In this document: positions 21,773 to 28,853 of the stretch, one piece after another
How positions within the stretch are numbered: position 1 is the stretch's first letter
How the letters are laid out: every line of letters begins with the position of its first letter
Source: Bradyrhizobium oropedii
GTDB lineage: Bacteria > Pseudomonadota > Alphaproteobacteria > Rhizobiales > Xanthobacteraceae
DNA: 34,745 nucleotides
Direction: 5' to 3'
NCBI RefSeq assembly: GCF_020889685.1
Contig: NZ_JACMYO010000078.1
Location: forward strand, 1 to 34,745
Notes under the pieces: model-generated
Seen by the model: only the letters and a program-made list of their open reading frames with translations
What the model was told of the DNA's origin: nothing
The model's database searches: none
Position numbers and translations under genes: made by a program

Positions 21773-22164
21773 GCCTCGCCGCAGCGGACGACCTTCTGCC
21801 GCTCGAGATTGATCCGAGGCCTTGCGAGCTTTGCGGGCGAACGATCGATCAGCATCACTGCCAGGATGACGGCGAGGGCCCGCTGTTCTTCTGCTGGGAC
21901 GACGGCGACCTCGTGACCGCTTGGGAGCTTGCCGACCCGCGGGACGCCTGGCGACACACCGGTGAGGCGCCGTCGCCGGCACACGTTCGCAACTCCGACA
22001 TTTCCGGCAGCGCGGGCCGCCCCCCGCAGTACCGCACACCGCAGGCAACGATCGACGCATTCCGCATCGTGTTGGACGCGGGCAATCCCGACCGGCTTGC
22101 GACGTGGCTCCGCAATCATCCTGCCGACGCGCCGGCGCTGCTCGAGATGCTGGAGGCCGCCTGA
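21769..22164 (+). CDS. hypothetical protein with Cys/His cluster
   Basis: The 131-residue product overlaps both neighbours by a few bases (ATGA; TGATG), so it sits in a translationally coupled operon. CELCGRTIDQHHC near residues 19-31 followed by a further Cys (FFC) may bind zinc. The C-terminal half is helical (IDAFRIVLDAGNPDRLATWL). No known family; position suggests an accessory to the helicase gene. Confidence 0.65.
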   Translation: MSLAAADDLLPLEIDPRPCELCGRTIDQHHCQDDGEGPLFFCWDDGDLVTAWELADPRDAWRHTGEAPSPAHVRNSDISGSAGRPPQYRTPQATIDAFRIVLDAGNPDRLATWLRNHPADAPALLEMLEAA

Positions 22165-23375
22165 TGCTCAACCTTCCAAATCGGGCAATGGGACTGCGGG
22201 TCTTTGAGGATCTGGGATATGTCCAGCGGCCCCCGGTCGAGGATATTCCGCCTGTCGAATCTTTCGACGCGTTCGGCGAGGCGCCGGCCGATCCGGCTGA
22301 AATAGAACCCGATCAACCGAAGCCGTCGGCGTTCGCCCCGATCACGCCGGCCGCCTGGAAGGATACCGAGGCCGAAAAGCAGCGCTGGCTCGTGACCGGA
22401 CGCATCCCTTCCGGCGACCTCACCATCCTTGCTGGCAACGGCGGCAGCGGCAAGACGGAGATATCCACGCAGCTGCTCGTCTCCGTCGCGGCAGGCCTCG
22501 GCGACTGGCTCGGGTCGATCGCGGAGGCAGGTCCGGCGCTGTTCCTGTCCTGCGAGGAGCCCGAGAGCAACGTCCGCGATCGCGTCGAGCGCATCTGCAA
22601 GCACCGCTGCGTCGATCCTCACGGCCTCGCCGATCTGCACATGCTGTTTCCCGATCTGGAGGAGACCTGGCTTGCGCACGCCGGCAAGGACGGCCGGCTG
22701 TCGCGCGCGCCGCTGCTGGACTGGCTGGAGGCCTGGATCAAGGATCACAGGCCGCGCCTGGTTGTCATCGACAGTATCGCCGCGGTGTTCGACGGCGAGG
22801 CCATCGCCCGGCGCCAGGTCCGCGCCTTCCTCGCGATGCTGCGCAAGATCGCCCGGGAGCACGACACCGCCATCGTGCTGCTCGATCACCCCAGCGTGCG
22901 CGGCATGGCCGACGGCAGCGGGACCGCCAACTCGGTCGACTGGCGCAACTCGGTGCGCTCGATGCTGCACCTGTCCGACCCGGACAAGGACGACCAGGAC
23001 GTCCGCACGCTCGAGGTCAAGAAATCCAACTACGGCAGGTCCGGCGAGAAGGTGACACTCCGCTGGGGCGGGCTGACCTTCACCACCGCGATGGCCGGCG
23101 AGGCCTCGCTATACCGGGCGGCCGCGGACCGCGACGTCGAGGAAGTGTTCCTGAAGCTGCTCGATAAGCGCCAGGCGCAACACCGGCCGGTGCACGCCAA
23201 GAACGCCAAGGGCAGCGCGCCGACCGAATTCGCCGCCGATCCCGAGGCCGGCGGCATCTCCGCGGCCGGCTTCCGCGCGGCCATGGAGCGGATGCTATCC
23301 AACGGCCGGATCAAGGTCGTCATCTCGGGACCCGCCAGCAGGCGCCGCGAACATCTGGAGCGGGCCGGTGACTGA
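22164..23375 (+). CDS. RepA-like AAA_25 / RecA-fold ATPase (replicative helicase candidate)
   Basis: The 403-residue protein has a low-complexity N-terminus (1-60), then a RecA-fold ATPase: Walker A GNGGSGKT at 91-98, a catalytic-Glu region FLSCEEPE at 127-134, Walker B RLVVIDSI with Asp203, and a sensor LLDHPSVRG. This order matches the hexameric RSF1010 RepA type and phage/plasmid AAA_25 ATPases. The C-terminal 90 residues are a variable region with an AGGISAAGFRAAMERML helix-turn-helix-like end. It is the most likely replication helicase of the element. The start overlaps the preceding stop (TGATG). Confidence 0.85.
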   Translation: MLNLPNRAMGLRVFEDLGYVQRPPVEDIPPVESFDAFGEAPADPAEIEPDQPKPSAFAPITPAAWKDTEAEKQRWLVTGRIPSGDLTILAGNGGSGKTEISTQLLVSVAAGLGDWLGSIAEAGPALFLSCEEPESNVRDRVERICKHRCVDPHGLADLHMLFPDLEETWLAHAGKDGRLSRAPLLDWLEAWIKDHRPRLVVIDSIAAVFDGEAIARRQVRAFLAMLRKIAREHDTAIVLLDHPSVRGMADGSGTANSVDWRNSVRSMLHLSDPDKDDQDVRTLEVKKSNYGRSGEKVTLRWGGLTFTTAMAGEASLYRAAADRDVEEVFLKLLDKRQAQHRPVHAKNAKGSAPTEFAADPEAGGISAAGFRAAMERMLSNGRIKVVISGPASRRREHLERAGD

Positions 23376-23377
23376 CC

Positions 23378-23497
23378 TTCCAACCCCCCTACCAACTCTC
23401 CGCGGCACATTCCAACGCCCATACCAACGCGTCTGCCGACTGCATTCCAACTGCTTCCAACCCCCCTACCAACCGTGTGCTTCCAACCCCCCATACC
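23378..23497. repeat. C-rich iteron-like direct repeats behind the helicase gene
   Basis: Four copies of TTCCAACnCCCnTACCAAC begin at 23378, 23410, 23455 and 23481 (the last ending ATACC). Copies 1 and 3 are identical over 19 bases; the spacing is irregular (32, 45, 26 bases), and an extra TTCCAACTGC lies at 23445. The minus strand is rich in GG/GGGGG runs and could form a quadruplex. A position right after a RepA-like helicase suggests an origin or initiator-binding region. Confidence 0.6.
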
Positions 23498-24059
23498 CCC
23501 CGAGCGTTGGAAGCGCTCTCGCGGTCGTTGGGACCGCTCACGCTTCCGGCCGCTCAAGGAAGGGAAGGGCAGGAGGACCTCGTTCTGCCATCACGTGCCA
23601 TAACCCGCACGCCGGCGCCGACAAGGCAGGTGTAATGCTCGCGGCTGGTCGACACCGTAACCGGTTAGCCCGGTTAGCATCGCCACTCCCGACGGGTTCT
23701 GCCCACACAGCGCCGACACGCCATCGCGTCGAGCAGGAAAGCCCAAGCTTTGCAGCGATATGTCGACTCGGACTCCGTGATCGAAAATCACGGGAAGGGG
23801 TTTTCGCGCGCGATGCTTCCACGTCTTTCACACTGTTGGAGAGATCTGGCGCGCGCCAGGCGAGCCGATTGATCGCTGGCGAAACGGCCAATGGATGGCG
23901 ATCGGTCCATTGGGAATTCCCAGCGATCCGACCGGGGGTGGGTGCCGGGGTGGGGTCGGAAACGGCGCCGCTCTCAATAATCGACCTCCGTCGATTTTTT
24001 CGCGGCGGCTCCGTAAAAACTCCGCCCCCTTTGTCTCCCATTGCTGCCGGTGCGGACGA
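23498..24059. other. gene-poor region of the element
   Basis: A GTG-initiated frame runs through 23368-24072, but its composition is not protein-like. GAGCG ... CGCTC at 23502-23518 encloses an inverted TTGGAA, the core of the preceding repeats. The region may hold an origin or regulatory DNA. TCTCAATAATCGACC... near 23970 is a local AT-rich patch. Confidence 0.4.
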
Positions 24060-24551
24060 ATGCCGCCACTGATCCGGAGCATGGCCGACCTGACTGAGGC
24101 GCTGAAGGCCGCGTGTGTGGAGCGCGACATCACGCACGAGACGCTGAATGCGCTGTCCGGCTTGGCGCCGGGCTATGTGAACAAGCTGTTCGCGCACCAG
24201 CCGATGAAGAACCTCGGTTACCAGTCGACCGGTGACCTGCTGGGCGCGCTCGGCAAGGCGCTGATCCTGGTCGACGACTACGAGGCGATCAAGCGCGTGA
24301 GCTCGCGGTGGGTTCCTCGGGAGCGTCCGCGGATGTTGTCCCGTGGATGGCGGCAGCGTGCCGATGGTGCGTTGCTGATTGAATGCGGACAGATGACCTT
24401 GCTGCCGACGACAGAAGCCAAGGATCACCACCATGCGGGAACGCAGAGAACGAGTCAGCCTTCGACTGAAGCCGGAAGTGAAAGCCGTGGCGAAATCGCG
24501 GGCGGCCGCGGATCGCCGGCAGATGGCTCAGTACCTCGAGCTAGTGATTGA
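24060..24551 (+). CDS. helix-turn-helix regulator-like protein
   Basis: The first 90 residues (MPPLIRSMADLTEALKAACV ... TLNALSGLAPGYVNKLFA ... LGYQSTGDLLGALGKALILV) look like a Cro/CI-type helix-turn-helix: helix, then DITHETLNALSGLAPGYV as the HTH pair. Proteins with this pattern occur in rhizobial prophages and islands. The last 70 residues are polar and low in hydrophobics, and their DNA overlaps the RHH gene by 119 bases in another frame, so the true stop region may reflect an old frameshift. Start 24060 includes PLIRS, which I recall as part of the family; 24081 is an alternative. Confidence 0.7.
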   Translation: MPPLIRSMADLTEALKAACVERDITHETLNALSGLAPGYVNKLFAHQPMKNLGYQSTGDLLGALGKALILVDDYEAIKRVSSRWVPRERPRMLSRGWRQRADGALLIECGQMTLLPTTEAKDHHHAGTQRTSQPSTEAGSESRGEIAGGRGSPADGSVPRASD

Positions 24552-24603
24552 GGATGCGATCATGCGTCCCGCCACCGAGCCCACTGAGCAGAGGGTAGCA
24601 TGA
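24433..24603 (+). CDS. ribbon-helix-helix-like small protein
   Basis: The 56-residue product begins MRERRERVSLRLKPEVKAVA and continues RRQMAQYLELVIEDAI, the beta-strand and two-helix pattern of RHH DNA-binding or antitoxin-like proteins. Its stop overlaps the next start (ATGA), supporting reality despite a 119-base overlap with the upstream HTH frame. It could control the downstream operon. No toxin gene is recognised beside it. Confidence 0.7.
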   Translation: MRERRERVSLRLKPEVKAVAKSRAAADRRQMAQYLELVIEDAIMRPATEPTEQRVA

Positions 24604-24890
24604 CCGCGGCTGCCGAACATTTGCGCGCCGTTGAGGTCGAGTTGCTCGGCCGCCACGCCGAGCGCAGGGCTGGCGCCGAGATCGAGAAGGGCTCCGGATC
24701 AGCCTACGCTCGGCTTCCGCAGTCGGCGCGCCAGCGTCATGTCGATGCCGAGGCGTTCGTTGCGGCTGAAAAGGCCGAGCGCCAGGCGCGCGACGAACTG
24801 GCCGCCGCGAACGCCAAGCACGTTGCTGCTGTGGCCGCGTTGAAAGCAATCCGATCGAAATGTGGGCTCGAAAATGCGGTGGATGCCTAG
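24600..24890 (+). CDS. Ala-rich coiled-coil hypothetical protein
   Basis: The 96-residue protein is almost all helix with heptad-like Ala/Leu/Glu patterns (HLRAVEVELLGRHAERRAGA; AEKAERQARDELAAANAKHV). It overlaps the RHH gene by ATGA and is followed one base later by the next gene. Function is unknown. Confidence 0.65.
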   Translation: MTAAAEHLRAVEVELLGRHAERRAGAEIEKGSGSAYARLPQSARQRHVDAEAFVAAEKAERQARDELAAANAKHVAAVAALKAIRSKCGLENAVDA

Positions 24891-24891
24891 A

Positions 24892-25668
24892 ATGACCCTG
24901 TTGCGCAAAGAAACCGAGACCCGTGTCGAGCATCCCAGCGCCGAGGCTGCGCCGGAGACCGAAAACGAGCTGAAAGCGCCGGCGGTGGCCGCGAAGCTCG
25001 ACGTCGTCGTCGCCGAGCTCGCCGTCCTCGAGGCGGAAAGGGCCGCTCTGGTGCTGGCCGCTTCCGAGGGGAAGCCCGGCGCGGCTGCGAAGCTCTCAGC
25101 GCATCGCGCGAAGATCGACGTTGCCGCGTGCGCGGTGGACGATCTGGACGCGGCGCTCCGCCTCGCCCAACAACTGGACCGGCAGGCGGCTGCCGGCGCA
25201 GTCATCGACATGCGCGCCGGGCAGATGACCGCTTTCGCCGCCGCCATGCAGGACCGCGGGAAGGCCATGGCCGAAGTGATGACGGCCGTCGCGTCGCTGG
25301 CCGCCGCCTTTGGCAAGTTCAGTGCCGCGACCCTGCGCGCGCAGATCGCGACGCCGGCCGGAACGGTCGTGCCGGAGGTAGGGATGGGGCCGAACGGAGC
25401 ACTGGGCCCGTCATTCAGCCCGTGCGAGCGATTGCTGCTCGCCGAACTGTGGCGGCTTGGGCCGGACCGCGACGACGGTGCAGGACGCTTCGTTTTGCCG
25501 CTCGTGAAATCATCCCCTCTGCTGACCAATGCCGATCACAGAACCTTCGCCCCCGGCATCGATGAATTCCGGAAGGCCGATCAGGTCGTGCTCGATGAGA
25601 TCGAAAAGCAGATCGAGCGAATGAACAGCGCGGTGCTGCGCGCCGCCGAACGTAAGGATGCAGCATGA
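24892..25668 (+). CDS. hypothetical Ala-rich coiled-coil protein
   Basis: The 258-residue product has long helices (KLDVVVAELAVLEAERAALV; AHRAKIDVAACAVDDLDAAL), a central amphipathic region (MQDRGKAMAEVMTAVASLAA), and a less regular C-terminal 90 residues (CERLLLAELWRLGPD). Length and coiled-coil character recall phage scaffold or tape-like proteins, but no motif supports that. Its stop overlaps the next start (ATGA). Confidence 0.6.
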   Translation: MTLLRKETETRVEHPSAEAAPETENELKAPAVAAKLDVVVAELAVLEAERAALVLAASEGKPGAAAKLSAHRAKIDVAACAVDDLDAALRLAQQLDRQAAAGAVIDMRAGQMTAFAAAMQDRGKAMAEVMTAVASLAAAFGKFSAATLRAQIATPAGTVVPEVGMGPNGALGPSFSPCERLLLAELWRLGPDRDDGAGRFVLPLVKSSPLLTNADHRTFAPGIDEFRKADQVVLDEIEKQIERMNSAVLRAAERKDAA

Positions 25669-26096
25669 CTGACGAGATCAGCGACGACGCATGGTCGATG
25701 ACACCGGACCAGGTCACGGCGAAGCTTGCGGAGATGTCGAAGCAATTTGACGCCGCCACCAAGCCGGCAACATCGTCATCTGAACCGACGGCTGAGCAGC
25801 TTGCTGCCGACCTTGGATCTGCTCTGGAAAAGCGCGATGCCGCCACCGTGCTGGATCATCTGATCCAAGCCGGCCTCTCGCCTGAGATCACCGATGCTGG
25901 TCGCGAAGTGCAGGAGTACATCCATGGCAAGCGATCGATCACGCCGCAGCTGCGCGCCGCGGTCGACGCCAAGGTCGAGTCCTGGAAGCGTGATGGCGAA
26001 TTTCAGAAGAAGCTCTTCGCCGGCGATCCAGAAGCAACTCGGTTGCTGACGATCGCGAGCGCGATGCGGATTGCTCCCGTGAAGGAGCCGGCATGA
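25665..26096 (+). CDS. hypothetical protein
   Basis: The 143-residue acidic protein begins MTDEISDDAWSMTPDQVTAKL, and its C-terminal part reads ESWKRDGEFQKKLFAGDPEATRLL. I recall similar sequences from alphaproteobacterial prophage regions but know no function. It overlaps both neighbours by 4 bases, showing tight coupling. Confidence 0.6.
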   Translation: MTDEISDDAWSMTPDQVTAKLAEMSKQFDAATKPATSSSEPTAEQLAADLGSALEKRDAATVLDHLIQAGLSPEITDAGREVQEYIHGKRSITPQLRAAVDAKVESWKRDGEFQKKLFAGDPEATRLLTIASAMRIAPVKEPA

Positions 26097-26275
26097 TCCT
26101 CGAGGCGATCAATCCCAAAACCGGTGTTGTCTGGCACGTCGATGTGCCGATCGACGATCGCATCCTCGACGCTGCCAAGCGCGACCTGGGCGTGAGCCTC
26201 TTCGTGCTGGAAGCGTCACGCCAACATCTGCCGGCCGGCTTCATGCTGCTCGGCGGCAATCTGAAAACCCCGTAG
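26093..26275 (+). CDS. small hypothetical protein
   Basis: The 60-residue product (MILEAINPKTGVVWHVDVPI ... LPAGFMLLGGNLKTP) has an N-terminal beta hairpin and a helical middle. It overlaps the preceding gene by ATGA. Function is unknown. Confidence 0.55.
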   Translation: MILEAINPKTGVVWHVDVPIDDRILDAAKRDLGVSLFVLEASRQHLPAGFMLLGGNLKTP

Positions 26276-26285
26276 GAGAGCTGCC

Positions 26286-26582
26286 ATGGCCGAAACGGTC
26301 TCTCATACCTCGCTTTCGAAGCACTCCGCTCCCTTCAGCCTGAATGGCGGAATGTACCAAGCCAATGTCAGCGGAACGATCCAGCACGGCTCCGAGGCCA
26401 TCGAGCTCCAGAGGCTGGTCAACGGCTCATTCGTTCAGCTCGATCCTCCGGTCCGGTTCCTGGCGAACGAAATCGGAGGATCGAAGGCGACCGGCGTGCT
26501 TCCCGCCGGCACCTATCGCTGGACCGTGCCGCAGTCCATGTTGGGAAATCACTCGATCAACACCAACGTGGTCCACACGTGA
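26286..26582 (+). CDS. small beta-rich protein, phage decoration-like
   Basis: The 98-residue protein reads as a beta sandwich: FSLNGGMYQANVSG, SEAIELQRLVNGSFVQLDPPV, TGVLPAGTYRWTVPQ. The 'NGG.Y ... I.LQ.L ... V.LPAGTYR' pattern is seen in small phage head-decoration or fibre proteins; this is recall, not a search. GGAGAG precedes ATG 26286. It overlaps the next gene by GTGA. Confidence 0.6.
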   Translation: MAETVSHTSLSKHSAPFSLNGGMYQANVSGTIQHGSEAIELQRLVNGSFVQLDPPVRFLANEIGGSKATGVLPAGTYRWTVPQSMLGNHSINTNVVHT

Positions 26583-26770
26583 CGGATCAGCAAACCAGCA
26601 AGATCATCGGTCTCAAGCATGAGATCAAAGCTGTGCGCGCGAAGGCGCGGGAATTGCGCAGCGAGAACGATCGCTGGCGCGACGTCTGCGTGACGTTGCA
26701 GAAGCTCGCAGGGCTCGACGACACCCAATACGGCCGGCTGTTGCAGGCCGCGTCACTTCCGATCGAGTAG
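26579..26770 (+). CDS. small coiled-coil protein
   Basis: The 63-residue protein starts at GTG 26579, overlapping the previous stop. It is a single coiled coil (IIGLKHEIKAVRAKARELRS) followed by a short helical tail. Function is unknown. Confidence 0.6.
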   Translation: MTDQQTSKIIGLKHEIKAVRAKARELRSENDRWRDVCVTLQKLAGLDDTQYGRLLQAASLPIE

Positions 26771-26895
26771 GCCGCGCTCGCCTTAGAGCGTTTCGGACCG
26801 GGCTTTCCGTCAACAAGCCTCGCCACTGAGACACGGCGGACTTTCGTCTCTTCGGCCGCTTCACCGGATTGGAGCGCTCACGAAGAGACGCTCCG

Positions 26896-28443
26896 ATGTC
26901 CTCCACGCGCCGATCCCTGCTGCTCGCCTTTGCTTCTGTCGCGGCAATCGTCGCCGCCGAACAGGCCGGCGCAACCTACATTCCGTACACGCTGCCGCAG
27001 CTCAATGCGGTCGACTACAATATCAAGGGCGATGGCGTCACGAACGACGCAGCGGCGATCAACAATTTTCTGCTGAACTGTTCGAACGCCGGCGCGGCCG
27101 CATATTTCCCCGGTGGCAAGAATTACAATCTCGGCTCGTCCGCGCTGACAGTGCCCGACGGCACGACTGTCTTTGCGGCGCAGAACGCGACATTCACGCG
27201 CTCCTCTGATCCTGGCAGCGGCGGGAGCTGGTCGACTAACTACAACACCTACACCGGCTCGATGATCTCGCTCGGCAATCATTGCCGATGGTCTGGTGGC
27301 ATCTTTAACAACACGGCACAGCTTGCCACCTCGACTACCTCCGTTAATCCCAGCACACTGACTCCTCCGCAATCCGTCACTTTCACCATCAACGCTGCCG
27401 GCCTCAACCTCGTCGGCGGTAGCGTCAATTTCATCCGCATCCAGAGCGCCTCCGTACCTTCCGCCCACATGGAAGGGCTTGTCACCACCTATAGCGGCAC
27501 GTCGCTGACGGTGAACGTCGGCTTCGCCGCAGGCAGCGGCACCCACACTGACTGGATCATTCTCGCCGCCAGCGTCTACCAGGCGCCGATGGTGCTGCAT
27601 GGCGTGACCGAGAGCATCGTCGAGAACGTCCGCGTGACCGGCAACTGGTACGTCGGTCTGCTGATGGACGGCTGGAACGTGAACGGCGGATCCAGCGTGC
27701 CGTCGGTCAGCTTCTGCACCTTCCGCAACTGCTATGCGGAAGCCGTTATGAACCGCGGCCTCTATCTCTACGGAGGTTGCAACGACAATTTGATCAGCGA
27801 GTGCTACGTCGATGGTCGCAACGGCTTCACTGACTATGGCGTCAATCTGAATCCCGCGAACGCGGTCGGCACCACCAACGTTCAGCTTCGCAACAAGATC
27901 GCCGGCTGCTCCGTAAATACTCCGGGCTTCCAGGGGTTCGAACTCGGAGACCAGAGCTTCTACAACACGATCACCGGCTGCACTGCCTATGGTGTGACCA
28001 ATACGGTGAGCGCCGGCTTCCTCATTCAGCAGGCGAACACGAGCGTCCCGCAGTACAACGAACTGGTGAACTGCGTCGCCAACAACTGCGCCGGTGTCGG
28101 CTTTGAATTCGCCGGAACGTTGTACGGCGGTGCCACTCGATGTGCGGCAATACTCTGCAAAATCGGTTTCGAAATCACATCTCAAGGCGGCTCGACACCA
28201 TCCTACATCTCCCTCACGGGATGCGAGGCTGATGCGAGCACGACGATCGGATTCTGGCTCACCGGCAGCGCGGTGGATTGCGACCTCACCGGCATCAAGG
28301 CGATCTCGAACGGAACGAACGGCATCCAGGTCGACAGCGGCTGCACGAACACGCTGATCACCGGGCGCTCGGTCTCGAACACCTCATCCAACCTCGTCAA
28401 CAATGGCACCGGTACCGTCAGCACCGGGCTGGTCACGGTTTGA
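26896..28443 (+). CDS. secreted right-handed parallel beta-helix protein (pectate-lyase/tailspike-like)
   Basis: The 515-residue protein has an N-terminal signal with twin Arg (TRRSLLLAFASVAAIVAAEQ), so it may be exported by Tat or Sec. DYNIKGDGVTNDAAAINNFL at about 43-62 is the GDG.TDDT/NDxxAI signature opening pectate-lyase-3-like beta-helix domains. After it come many short strands with repeated N/G turns (ITGCTAYGVTN, LVNCVANNCAGVGF, LTGCEADASTT, LITGRSVSNTSS). The fold is used by polysaccharide-degrading enzymes and phage tailspikes. A signal peptide argues for a host-secreted surface or polysaccharide-active protein; the active-site residues cannot be fixed by eye. Confidence 0.8.
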   Translation: MSSTRRSLLLAFASVAAIVAAEQAGATYIPYTLPQLNAVDYNIKGDGVTNDAAAINNFLLNCSNAGAAAYFPGGKNYNLGSSALTVPDGTTVFAAQNATFTRSSDPGSGGSWSTNYNTYTGSMISLGNHCRWSGGIFNNTAQLATSTTSVNPSTLTPPQSVTFTINAAGLNLVGGSVNFIRIQSASVPSAHMEGLVTTYSGTSLTVNVGFAAGSGTHTDWIILAASVYQAPMVLHGVTESIVENVRVTGNWYVGLLMDGWNVNGGSSVPSVSFCTFRNCYAEAVMNRGLYLYGGCNDNLISECYVDGRNGFTDYGVNLNPANAVGTTNVQLRNKIAGCSVNTPGFQGFELGDQSFYNTITGCTAYGVTNTVSAGFLIQQANTSVPQYNELVNCVANNCAGVGFEFAGTLYGGATRCAAILCKIGFEITSQGGSTPSYISLTGCEADASTTIGFWLTGSAVDCDLTGIKAISNGTNGIQVDSGCTNTLITGRSVSNTSSNLVNNGTGTVSTGLVTV

Positions 28444-28468
28444 GCGAAGAGGCGGCCAAGTTGCATTG

Positions 28469-28702
28469 CTAAAAGGGAAGGCGCCAGCCGTGCTTTTGCA
28501 GAACGGCTGCGATGGCTGCGACCACGATAGCCAGCAAAGTATTCCAGAAGGCAGTCCCGCCGCGAGCGCGCTCACAGCGCGCAGAAACAGAACGGCACCG
28601 ATTACTATTCCGTAGTTCTTCCGAAAATCTCCGTTGCGCTTCACTACTTCGATTAGACTGATATTCTTCGATCCATCTGACATGCCACGCAGCCTCGCTC
28701 AC
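28469..28702 (-). CDS. small single-span membrane protein
   Basis: The 77-residue frame starts at GTG 28702. It has a charged N-terminal region (MSEAAWHVRWIEEYQSNRSS) and a C-terminal membrane segment (TAFWNTLLAIVVAAIAAVL) with a short basic tail. The layout could fit a holin-like or anchor protein. Another minus frame overlaps it (start 28683), but has a less natural composition. Confidence 0.5.
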   Translation of the reverse strand: MSEAAWHVRWIEEYQSNRSSEAQRRFSEELRNSNRCRSVSARCERARGGTAFWNTLLAIVVAAIAAVLQKHGWRLPF

Positions 28703-28853
28703 CCGCGCGGATGAGCGCCGGGTGGTTTAATTGGTTGGATTTCGGGATCAGAGCATTGGACTACTGAGTTGCCCGACGGCGCAAGGGATTTTTTGGGAGG
28801 TCGGGCTTTAGGCATAGGTAGCGTTGGGGTAAGCTGACGCCGTCGAGGCGGCC

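Noticed and set aside
23368..24072. 234-residue GTG-initiated frame after the helicase gene
   Set aside because: Overlap with the helicase stop looks operon-like, but composition is not protein-like and the first part is the C-rich repeat; kept only as a gene-poor region.
26878..28185. 435-residue minus-strand frame opposite the beta-helix gene
   Set aside because: His/Asp/Arg/Val-rich composition typical of antisense to a GC-rich gene; the plus frame has a signal peptide and family signature.
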